A DNA stretch of 64,000 nt from Dinoroseobacter shibae DFL 12 = DSM 16493 (GTDB lineage: Bacteria; Pseudomonadota; Alphaproteobacteria; Rhodobacterales; Rhodobacteraceae), in the NCBI RefSeq assembly GCF_000018145.1, contig NC_009952.1, forward strand, positions 1,426,001 through 1,490,000, given 5' to 3'. The position numbers and the translations under genes are program-made. The notes under the pieces are model-generated. The model did no database searches, was not told where the DNA came from, and was given only the letters and a program-made list of their open reading frames with translations. Of the stretch, positions 27,619 through 35,184 are shown one piece after another (positions within the stretch are counted from its first letter, which is position 1; every line of letters begins with the position of its first letter).

Positions 27619-28374
27619 TCAGATCGCGAGATACTCGGCGCGCAGCTCGGCATTCTCCAGCACCTCGGCGGCGGCCCCGTCGAACACGATGGAGCCGGTA
27701 TCGAGGATCACCGCCCGGTCCGCCAGCTCCAGCGCACGCACGGCGTTCTGCTCGACGATCACGGTGGTCATGCCCTGTTCCTTGATCACGCGGAGGGTCT
27801 TTTCGATCTCGTCCACGATCACCGGGGCCAGCCCCTCATAAGGCTCGTCCAGCAACAGCACCTTGAGATCGCGCGCGAGCGCCCGGGCGATGGACAGCAT
27901 CTGCTGCTCGCCGCCCGAAAGCGTCACGCCCTCTTGCTTGCGGCGCTCGCCCAGGCGCGGAAAGAGGTCGTAGAGCCGGTCAAGCGACCAGCCCTTCGGC
28001 TCCACGATCTGGGCCAGTTGCAGGTTCTCCTCGACCGTCAGGCCGGGGATGATGCGCCGGTCCTCGGGCACGAGGCCGAGCCCCGCCACGGCGGCCTCGT
28101 GGCTTTCCATCTCGTGCAGGCGGGCGTGGTCGAGCCAGATCTCGCCATGCCGCACCTGCGGATCGCCGAGCCGGGCGATGGCGCGCAGGGTCGTGGTCTT
28201 GCCCGCGCCGTTGCGGCCCAGAAGCGCGAGGATCTCGCCCTCGTGGACATTGAAGCTGATGCCCTGGACGATGTAGCTCTCGCCGTAATAGGCGTGCAGG
28301 TCCCAGACCGACAGGAAGGCCGGTGCGGTTTCCGCGTGGCTGATGCCCTTGGAGAAGTCCGGTTTGACGTTCAT
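27619..28374 (-). CDS. livF: Branched-chain-type ABC transporter ATPase LivF
   Basis: A 251-aa ATPase of the HAAT (LivF/UrtE) family. Walker [10 protein letters not shown], signature [15 protein letters not shown], Walker [14 protein letters not shown] and the C-terminal His-type VIVEQN switch are present. Last gene of the Liv operon, 11 nt after livG. With LivG it powers LivH/LivM. The substrate may be branched amino acids or, given acs and a short-chain-acyl regulator nearby, an amide or short organic acid. Confidence 0.93.
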   Translation of the reverse strand: MNVKPDFSKGISHAETAPAFLSVWDLHAYYGESYIVQGISFNVHEGEILALLGRNGAGKTTTLRAIARLGDPQVRHGEIWLDHARLHEMESHEAAVAGLGLVPEDRRIIPGLTVEENLQLAQIVEPKGWSLDRLYDLFPRLGERRKQEGVTLSGGEQQMLSIARALARDLKVLLLDEPYEGLAPVIVDEIEKTLRVIKEQGMTTVIVEQNAVRALELADRAVILDTGSIVFDGAAAEVLENAELRAEYLAI

Positions 28375-28385
28375 GGTGTGACCTC

Positions 28386-29144
28386 TTAGTGCGCCGTCTC
28401 GCCGAGATACGCTTCGCGCACCTTGGGATGGCCCTTGATGTTTTCGGGGCTGTCCTCGACCAGGGGGGTGCCCTGGGCCAGCACGGTGATCCGGTCGGCG
28501 AGCGAGAACACCACGTGCATGTCATGCTCGATGATCGCGATGGTGATGTCGCGGGTGTCGCGAATCTCCTTGAGCAGGTCGATGGTGTTGTTGGTGTCGG
28601 CCCGCGCCATGCCCGCCGTCGGCTCGTCCAGCAGCAGCATGCGGGGCTGCTGCACCAGGCACATGGCCATCTCCAGCCGCCGCTTGTCCCCGCGCGAGAG
28701 CGACGCGGCATGCATGGCGTGCTTGTCGAGCATGTTGACGTCCCGCAGGATGGTTTCGGCCATGTCGCGCATGTCCGATTGCGAGCGCACCGAGGTGATC
28801 GCGTTCAGCTCGAACGAGCCGTCGCGCTTGGCGAAACACGCGATCAGCACGTTTTCCATCACCGTCAGGTCGCCGAAGATCTCGGGCGTCTGGAAGACGC
28901 GGGAGATGCCCATCTGGCAGATCTCGTGCGGGGAGCGGCCCAGCACGGATTGCCCGTCGAACATCACCGAGCCGGTATCGGGTATCAGCTTGCCCACCAG
29001 GCAGTTGAGCAGGGTGGATTTGCCCGCCCCGTTGGGGCCGATGATGGCATGGACGGAGTTTTCCTTGATCGAGAGGTTCACGTCCCCCAGGGCCTGAAGG
29101 CCGCCGAACCGCTTGCCCACACCTTTGACTTCGAGAATTCCCAT
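28386..29144 (-). CDS. livG: Branched-chain-type ABC transporter ATPase LivG
   Basis: A 252-aa ATPase with Walker A GPNGAGKST, the long HAAT insertion, signature LSRGDKRRLEMAMC (Arg in place of Gly at the third position: LSRGD, as often in LivG-like proteins), Walker B MLLLDEPTAGM and the EHDMHVV switch. It lies between livM (12-nt gap) and livF in the same operon. Confidence 0.93.
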   Translation of the reverse strand: MGILEVKGVGKRFGGLQALGDVNLSIKENSVHAIIGPNGAGKSTLLNCLVGKLIPDTGSVMFDGQSVLGRSPHEICQMGISRVFQTPEIFGDLTVMENVLIACFAKRDGSFELNAITSVRSQSDMRDMAETILRDVNMLDKHAMHAASLSRGDKRRLEMAMCLVQQPRMLLLDEPTAGMARADTNNTIDLLKEIRDTRDITIAIIEHDMHVVFSLADRITVLAQGTPLVEDSPENIKGHPKVREAYLGETAH

Positions 29145-29156
29145 GGGTCTGTCTCC

Positions 29157-30365
29157 TTATTCGGCCGGTGTGGTTTCGGCGGATTTCTTGTCGCCTTCAG
29201 CGTCGGCTTTCTTGCCGCGCCCGAACAGGCGCGCGATGCGCTGGCCGCCTTCGACGAGGCCGCCGGGCAGGAAGATCACCACCAGCATGAAGATGATGCC
29301 GAGGGTCAGGTGCCAGCCCTTGCCGATGAAGGGATAGACCATGGCGACGAGCGCGTCCTCCATCCCGTCGGGCAGGAAGGCGAACCACTGGTGCAGGATG
29401 GTCTCGTTGATCTTGGAGATGATGTTCTCCATGTACTTGATCATGCCCGCGCCCAGGACCGGGCCGATCAGGGTTCCCGCGCCGCCGAGGATGGTCATCA
29501 GCACCACCTCTCCGGAGGCGGTCCAGAACATCCGCTCGGGCCCCACTTGCGTGTCCATCGCCACCATCAGGCCACCGGCGAGCCCGGCATACATGCCCGA
29601 GATCACGAAGGCCGCCAGCGTGTAGGGTTTGGAGTTCAGGCCGGTGTAGTTCATCCGCTGCTGGTTGGATTTGACCGCGCGCAGCATCATCCCGAAGGGC
29701 GAGCGGAAGATGCGGATCGCCACATAGAAGCTGATCAGCATGATCACGGCCGCCAGGTAGTAGCCCGCGTTGAACGTGAAGAGCCAGCCGCCGACATTGA
29801 GCTCGTAACTCGATTTCATCGTCAGCCCGAAGAGGTTGGCGGACGGCGTCGCGCCCTCGGCCAGGGCCGGGTCGAGCAGGCGGGGGTCGTTGACCTTGGG
29901 CTGCAGCCCGGTCTCGCCCCCGGTGATCGGGGTCAGGACCGAGTAGGCCAGGGCATAGGACATCTGCGCGAAGGCCAGCGTGAGGATCGAGAAGTAGATC
30001 CCCGAGCGGCGCAGCGAAATCCACCCCACCAGCAGCGAGAACAGCCCCGCCAGCACGATCGCCATGATGATCGCCGGGATCACGTTCATGGTCAGCAGCT
30101 TCATCATCCAGATCGCCGCGTAAGAGCCCACGCCGAGGAAGGCCGCGTGGCCGAAGCTGAGATAGCCCGTCAGCCCGAACAGGATGTTGAAGCCGATGGC
30201 GAAGATCCCGAAGATCACGAAGCGCTGCATCAGGTCGGGGTAGCCCGCGTTGAACTGCGCCATGCCGGAGCCTTCGGGGAAGGGGTTGAGCAGGAAGGGG
30301 GCGAGCATGGTCAGCCCGGCCACGATCAGCAGAAGGACGGTGTCTTTTTTCTCTAGTCCGAACAT
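29157..30365 (-). CDS. livM: Branched-chain-type ABC transporter permease LivM
   Basis: A 402-aa inner-membrane permease, about nine to ten helices. The LivM signature [18 protein letters not shown] and the EAA-like loop near [25 protein letters not shown] are present. The C-terminus has a charged cytoplasmic tail ([13 protein letters not shown]). It is 4 nt after livH, so the two permeases are co-translated. Confidence 0.94.
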   Translation of the reverse strand: MFGLEKKDTVLLLIVAGLTMLAPFLLNPFPEGSGMAQFNAGYPDLMQRFVIFGIFAIGFNILFGLTGYLSFGHAAFLGVGSYAAIWMMKLLTMNVIPAIIMAIVLAGLFSLLVGWISLRRSGIYFSILTLAFAQMSYALAYSVLTPITGGETGLQPKVNDPRLLDPALAEGATPSANLFGLTMKSSYELNVGGWLFTFNAGYYLAAVIMLISFYVAIRIFRSPFGMMLRAVKSNQQRMNYTGLNSKPYTLAAFVISGMYAGLAGGLMVAMDTQVGPERMFWTASGEVVLMTILGGAGTLIGPVLGAGMIKYMENIISKINETILHQWFAFLPDGMEDALVAMVYPFIGKGWHLTLGIIFMLVVIFLPGGLVEGGQRIARLFGRGKKADAEGDKKSAETTPAE

Positions 30366-30369
30366 GGGC

Positions 30370-31401
30370 TCAGTCCTCCATCACGCCCTTGCGGCCCATG
30401 AGGCCACGGGGCCGGGTCAGCAAGATGATGATTGCGACAAGGTAGATGATGATCTGGTTGATGCCGGGCACCAGGTTGATGGCCCAGGACATGGACGCGA
30501 AGCTCTCCAGGATGCCCAGCAGGAACCCCGCGGCCACGGCGCCGGGCAGCGAGCCCATGCCGCCGACCACGACCACCACGAAGCTGAGCACCAGGAAGTC
30601 CATGCCCATGTGGTAGTTCGGAGAGTTGATCGGGGCGTACATCACCCCGGCGACCCCGGCCACGCAGGCGGCGATGGCGAACATGATGGTGAAGCGCTTG
30701 TCGATATTGATGCCCAGAAGGCCCACGGTTTCGCGGTCGGCCATGCCCGCGCGCACCACCATGCCGAAGGTGGTGAATTGCAGGAAGGCGAAGACCGCGG
30801 CGATGATCGTCATGGCGAAGAGGAAATAGACCAGGCGCCAGTAGGGATAGATGATCGAGCCCGGATCGAAGCCCAGCATCGCGCCGAAGTCGAACGAGCC
30901 GATGAAGGCGTCCGGGGCGGGGGTCGGGATCGGGTTGGCGCCGTAGAAATACTTGATGATTTCCTGCAGCACGATGGCGAGGCCGAAGGTGACGAGGATC
31001 TGGTCCGCATGGGGGCGCTTGTAGAAGTGCTTGATCAGGCCGCGCTCCATGGCGATGCCGATCCCGGCCATGATCGGGATGGCAAAGAGGATGCCCAGCG
31101 GCACCGCCCAGTCGATGATCGTGTCGCCCGCGGCCTGGCCGAAGATGTCGTAGACATAGGGCACGTCGACCTTGAGCGGGTTGCCGAGAAAATCGGTGCG
31201 GGTGTCGTCGATCACCTCGTGGCTGAGGGTGAGGATCTGGCTGAGCGTGACGGCGCAGAACGCCCCCAGCATGAACAGGGCCCCATGGGCGAAGTTGACG
31301 ACACCGAGGGTGCCGAAGATCAAGGTCAGGCCCAGGGCGATCAGCGCATAGGCCGAGCCCTTGTCCAGTCCGTTGAGAATTTGAAGGATGATGGCGTCCA
31401 T
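30370..31401 (-). CDS. livH: Branched-chain-type ABC transporter permease LivH
   Basis: A 343-aa permease with the LivH/UrtB hallmark [20 protein letters not shown] and [16 protein letters not shown], and the C-terminal [20 protein letters not shown] loop. ATG 31401 follows a GAGGTGGGAG site and is preferred to the GTG at 31410. First permease of the operon, 109 nt after the binding-protein gene. Confidence 0.94.
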   Translation of the reverse strand: MDAIILQILNGLDKGSAYALIALGLTLIFGTLGVVNFAHGALFMLGAFCAVTLSQILTLSHEVIDDTRTDFLGNPLKVDVPYVYDIFGQAAGDTIIDWAVPLGILFAIPIMAGIGIAMERGLIKHFYKRPHADQILVTFGLAIVLQEIIKYFYGANPIPTPAPDAFIGSFDFGAMLGFDPGSIIYPYWRLVYFLFAMTIIAAVFAFLQFTTFGMVVRAGMADRETVGLLGINIDKRFTIMFAIAACVAGVAGVMYAPINSPNYHMGMDFLVLSFVVVVVGGMGSLPGAVAAGFLLGILESFASMSWAINLVPGINQIIIYLVAIIILLTRPRGLMGRKGVMED

Positions 31402-31510
31402 GGCTCCCACCTCGGCTATAGCGTCACGCGCCCCGCCGGCCTATGTGGCGCAGGGGCAAGGTCGGGACGGGCGCGTGCGCACCCGTCCCGGGATCTTGTC
31501 GGGGTCGGTG

Positions 31511-32866
31511 TCAGGCGCCCGGGTTGCAGGTCCCGAGGGTCGCCTCGGCGCCGCCGAACTGGGGGTGGTCCGGGGCATAGGTCACCTGCTCGACGGGGGT
31601 CACCTCGACGATCTCCAGCAGGTCGAACTCGGAGGTCGGGTTTTCCTTCCCGCGCACCACGAGCACGTCCTTGAAGCACTGGTGGTCGGCGGCGCGGTAG
31701 AGGGTCGGGCCGTTGCCCATCCCGTCGAATTCGAAATCCGACAGGGCCTCGTCCACGGCACAGGGGTTGAAGGAGCCCGCGCGCTCCACCGCGTCCGCGT
31801 AGAGCAGCGCCTGCACGTAGCAGGTATGGGCGGCCTGGGACGGCGGGAAGCCGTACTTGGTGCCGAAGGAGCGCACGAAGGCCTGGGAGCCTGCGTCCTG
31901 CAGCGACCAGTGCCAGTTGGTGGAGCCGAAGATGCCCTTGACGTTGGCACCGGCGCCCTTGGCCATCAGGCGCGAGTAGAGCGGCACGACGATCTCGAAG
32001 TTCTTGCCGTTCACCACCCGGTCGCGCAGGCCGAACTGCACCGCGTTGGTCAGCGAGTTCACCATGTTGCCGCCGTAGTGGTTGAGCACCAGCACATCCG
32101 CGTCCGACTGCAGCACGGGCGTGATATAGGCCGAGAAGTCGGTCTGGGTGAGCGGCGTCAGAACGGTGTTCACCGTCTCCCAGCCCATGGCTTCGGTGGA
32201 GGAGCGCACGGCTTCTTCGGTGGTGTAGCCCCAGTTGTAATCGGCGGTCAGGTGATAGGCCTTGCGGTCGGTGCCGTAGTTCTTGGCCAGGATCGGGGCG
32301 AGTGCCGCGCCGGACATGTAGGAGTTGAAGAAATGCCGGAAGCCGTTGGCCTTGCGGTCCTTGCCGGTGGTGTCGTTGGAATGGGTGAGGCCCGCCATGA
32401 AGATGATGCCCGCCTCCTGGCAGAGCGCCTGGACGGCCACGGCCACGCCGGAGGACGACCCGCCGGTAATCATCACCGCGCCGTCCTTTTCGATCATCGA
32501 GCGGGCCGAGGCGCGGGCGGCGTCGGACTTGGTCTGGGTGTCGCCGGTGACATACTCGACCTTCTTGCCGAGGATCCCGTTGCCCTGCAGCGCCTTGGAG
32601 CTGAAGGTGCTCATCATGCCGCCATCGCCGCCCCCGTTGAGGTGCTCGACCGCCAGCTCGTAGGCGCGCAGCTCGTCGGCGCCCTCGTCGGCATAGGGGC
32701 CGGACTGGGGCACGTTGAAGCCCAGGGTGACGGTGCTGCCGGTGGGCTCGTTGGTGAAGCCCGCCGACCAGGCGGCGCCGGTGAAGATGGTGGGCAGTGC
32801 CAGGCCTGCGCCGGTGGCAGCGCCTGTCTTCAGCACGCGACGGCGGCTGATTTCCGAATTAGACAT
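31511..32866 (-). CDS. Branched-chain-type ABC substrate-binding protein with Tat signal
   Basis: A 451-aa periplasmic type-I binding protein (Peripla_BP_6). It begins with a twin-arginine signal (SRRRVLKTGAATGAGLALP, residues 7-25) rather than a Sec one, so it is probably exported folded. The mature start LGFNVPQSGPYADEGADE is the LivJ-like ligand-binding opening. The GGGAGGAC site fixes ATG 32866. It is the first gene of the Liv operon and divergent from the XRE/ScfR-like regulator. UrtA-, FmdD- or amide-type ligands are possible alternatives to leucine. Confidence 0.9.
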   Translation of the reverse strand: MSNSEISRRRVLKTGAATGAGLALPTIFTGAAWSAGFTNEPTGSTVTLGFNVPQSGPYADEGADELRAYELAVEHLNGGGDGGMMSTFSSKALQGNGILGKKVEYVTGDTQTKSDAARASARSMIEKDGAVMITGGSSSGVAVAVQALCQEAGIIFMAGLTHSNDTTGKDRKANGFRHFFNSYMSGAALAPILAKNYGTDRKAYHLTADYNWGYTTEEAVRSSTEAMGWETVNTVLTPLTQTDFSAYITPVLQSDADVLVLNHYGGNMVNSLTNAVQFGLRDRVVNGKNFEIVVPLYSRLMAKGAGANVKGIFGSTNWHWSLQDAGSQAFVRSFGTKYGFPPSQAAHTCYVQALLYADAVERAGSFNPCAVDEALSDFEFDGMGNGPTLYRAADHQCFKDVLVVRGKENPTSEFDLLEIVEVTPVEQVTYAPDHPQFGGAEATLGTCNPGA

Positions 32867-32993
32867 TGAAGTCCTCCCGTTTAAAACTTTCGAGCCGCTA
32901 AACCTCTCCCGCGTCTCGACGGACCCGCACGAACAGTACAGGCACCTGTCAATGAAATTACAAACTGCCCCAATGGCGCAACAAGTGCTTTGA

Positions 32994-33078
32994 TTTACAG
33001 GGTTTATTTGTAAACGATTGGACAATGCGCCCGCAGTATGTGTAAAGTTATTGTCACGCACCCGCAGAAAGTGCGTGA
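32994..33078. promoter_or_regulatory. Divergent promoter with two inverted repeats (candidate ScfR-type operators)
   Basis: The 230-nt gap between the Liv operon and the regulator is AT-rich and holds two perfect inverted repeats: TTTACA-N9-TGTAAA (32994-32999 with 33009-33014) and TCACGCAC-N9-GTGCGTGA (33054-33061 with 33071-33078). The second ends 18 nt before the regulator ATG and would suit autoregulation. The equal 9-nt spacers suggest dimer binding. Confidence 0.5.
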
Positions 33079-33096
33079 TAACACTCAGGTTTCACC

Positions 33097-34392
33097 ATGC
33101 CCCAGAGCGCCCTGACCGGCAGTCGCATTCGCGAAAGACGCCAGTCTCTTCGCATCAAACAGGCCGATCTCGCCCGGCAGGTCGGAATCTCCGCCTCCTA
33201 TCTCAATTTGATCGAACACAATCGTCGCAGAATCGGCGGCAAGGTACTGGTCAAACTCGCCCAGGCCTTGCGGGTCGATATCACCATCCTGACCCAGGGC
33301 GCGGAGGAGACCCTGCTGGAAGGGCTGCGCGAGGCGGTGGTTTCGGCCCGGCGCAGCACGGCCGAGATCGACCGGATCGAGGAATTCGTGGCCCGTTTTC
33401 CCGGCTGGGCGCAGCTGATCGCGGCGCAGCGGCGGCGCATGGTCACCCAGGAGCGCACCATCGAGGCGCTGAACGACCGGCTGACCCATGACCCGTTCCT
33501 GGCCGAGGCGATGCATGACCTGCTGTCGAACGTCACGGCGATCCGGGCGACCGCCTCGATCCTCGCCCAGACCCCGGAGATCGAAGAGGCCTGGCGCGAC
33601 CGGTTCCATCGCAACATGCTGGAGGAAAGCGACAGGCTGGCCGAGGGCAGCCAGGCGCTGGTGTCCTATTTCGACCGGCAGGTGGGGGCGGAGACCGCGT
33701 TCTCGACCCCGCAGGAGGCGCTGGAATCGGTGCTGCTGGAGCATGATTACCACCTGCCCATGCTGGAGACCGGGGGCATGGAGGCCGCCGCGGCCCTGCT
33801 CGACAAGGCGCCGCAACTGGCGATGCCCCAGGCCCGGGCCCTGGCGCTGGCTTATTTCCGCACCTATGTGCGCGACGCCGAGGCGTTGCCCATGCGCCCC
33901 TTGCAGGCGGCCTTCGCCGAGGTTCGCGACCCGGCGCAGCTGGCGCGGCGGTTCGATGTGGCCCTGCCGGTGGTGATGCATCGGCTGGCCTGTCTGCCCA
34001 AGGCCAAGGACGCGCCGGATGTGGGGCTGGTGGTGGCGGACACCTCGGGCAGCCTGCTGTTTCGCAAGGGGATCGACGGTTTTCCGATCCCGCGTTTCGG
34101 GGCGGCCTGTTCGCTCTGGTCGGTCTACCAGGCGCTGACCCAGCCGGTGCAGCCGATCCGGGTGGCGGTGGAGACGCCGCCGGGGCGGCGTTTCGTGACC
34201 TATGCGGTATCCGAGTTGACCTCGGCCGTGGATTTCGATGCGCCGCAGGTCTTTCGGTCCTGGATGCTGGTGCTGGACGCCGGCAACGCCCCGATGCCGG
34301 AGGAACGCGCGCGGCCCATCGGCACGACCTGCCGGATCTGCCCGCGGGACGCCTGCGCGGCCCGGCGCGAGCCGTCGATCCTGGCGGACTAG
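33097..34392 (+). CDS. XRE-family short-chain-acyl regulator (ScfR/PccR-like)
   Basis: A 431-aa DNA-binding regulator. Residues 8-62 form a Cro/C1-type HTH (IRERRQSLRIKQADLARQVG, then SASYLNLIEHNRRRIGG). Residues about 130-190 look like a kinase DHp helix pair (MHDLLSNVTAIRATASIL and HRNMLEESDRLAEGSQALV). The C-terminal ScfRs-type domain ends in a cysteine cluster CRICPRDAC. Family members such as PccR control propionate/acetate metabolism in response to acyl-CoA. It is divergent from the Liv operon, with palindromes in between, and close to acs. Confidence 0.85.
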   Translation: MPQSALTGSRIRERRQSLRIKQADLARQVGISASYLNLIEHNRRRIGGKVLVKLAQALRVDITILTQGAEETLLEGLREAVVSARRSTAEIDRIEEFVARFPGWAQLIAAQRRRMVTQERTIEALNDRLTHDPFLAEAMHDLLSNVTAIRATASILAQTPEIEEAWRDRFHRNMLEESDRLAEGSQALVSYFDRQVGAETAFSTPQEALESVLLEHDYHLPMLETGGMEAAAALLDKAPQLAMPQARALALAYFRTYVRDAEALPMRPLQAAFAEVRDPAQLARRFDVALPVVMHRLACLPKAKDAPDVGLVVADTSGSLLFRKGIDGFPIPRFGAACSLWSVYQALTQPVQPIRVAVETPPGRRFVTYAVSELTSAVDFDAPQVFRSWMLVLDAGNAPMPEERARPIGTTCRICPRDACAARREPSILAD

Positions 34393-34496
34393 AGGCGGGC
34401 TTGACCAAGCGGCAGGTGGGAACGGCTTTGACACTCGGGGGAAAGCGGGCAATTCTGCGCGCCTGTAGTGTCGCCAGGGCGGAGGAGGAACCGATC

Positions 34497-34862
34497 ATGG
34501 CGAAAACCGTTCTGGTGATCGAAGACGAGCCGAATATCATCGAGGCGATCAGTTTCATCCTGTCGCGCGAGGGATGGCACGTGCGCACCCATTCCGACGG
34601 GGCCACGGCGCTGGAGGCGATCCTGCGCGAGGTGCCGCATCTGGTCATGCTCGACGTGATGCTGCCCAATCGCAGCGGGTTCGATATCCTGCGCGATCTG
34701 CGCGCCCATCCGGAGACTTCCGCCCTGCCGGTGCTGATGCTGACCGCCAAGGGGCAGAGCAAGGATCGCGAACTGGCCGAGAGCTACGGGGTGTCCCATT
34801 TCATGACCAAGCCCTTCTCGAATGCCGAGATCCTGGACCGCGTGCGGGAGCTGGGAGGCTGA
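34497..34862 (+). CDS. Single-domain response regulator (receiver only)
   Basis: A 121-aa CheY-like receiver without an output domain. The acidic pair is Glu10-Asp11 (IEDE), the phospho-acceptor is Asp54 (MLDVMLPN), the switch Thr is in LMLTAKG and the conserved Lys is in MTKPFSN. The GGAGGAGG site sets ATG 34497. It is followed by a small membrane protein and then the symporter-kinase, with 1-nt spacing or overlap, so it is probably the kinase's partner or a phosphate sink. Confidence 0.92.
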   Translation: MAKTVLVIEDEPNIIEAISFILSREGWHVRTHSDGATALEAILREVPHLVMLDVMLPNRSGFDILRDLRAHPETSALPVLMLTAKGQSKDRELAESYGVSHFMTKPFSNAEILDRVRELGG

Positions 34863-34863
34863 G

Positions 34864-35184
34864 ATGGCGCGGGGACGGCCGCCCTTGTTCCTGCAACCCG
34901 AGCCCTATCGCAAGCGGCGGCTGATCGATGCCGCGCGGCTGTTGCCGGTGTTCGGGACATTCCTGTTCGTGGTGCCGATGTTGCTCCTGCCGCGGGACGA
35001 GCCGGGGACCACGGGCGAGGCGCTGATCTATCTGTTCGTGTTGTGGACGCTGCTGATCGTGTTCAGCGCGCTGATCAACCGCTACATCCGGCGGGCGGAG
35101 CGCGCGAACCTTCCCGCGCCCGGGTTCACCGTGTCGCGTCGGCAGGGGGACAAGGGGGATGACGACGCCGGGGGCGGGGCCTGA
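34864..35184 (+). CDS. Small membrane protein between receiver and sensor kinase
   Basis: A 106-aa protein with two predicted transmembrane segments (about residues 23-42 and 53-73), a basic N-terminus and a charged, Gly/Asp-rich C-terminus. It lies 1 nt after the receiver stop and its stop overlaps the kinase start by 1 nt. Such small proteins accompany many SSS-kinase genes; the function is unknown, perhaps an accessory subunit of the symporter-kinase. Confidence 0.85.
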   Translation: MARGRPPLFLQPEPYRKRRLIDAARLLPVFGTFLFVVPMLLLPRDEPGTTGEALIYLFVLWTLLIVFSALINRYIRRAERANLPAPGFTVSRRQGDKGDDDAGGGA

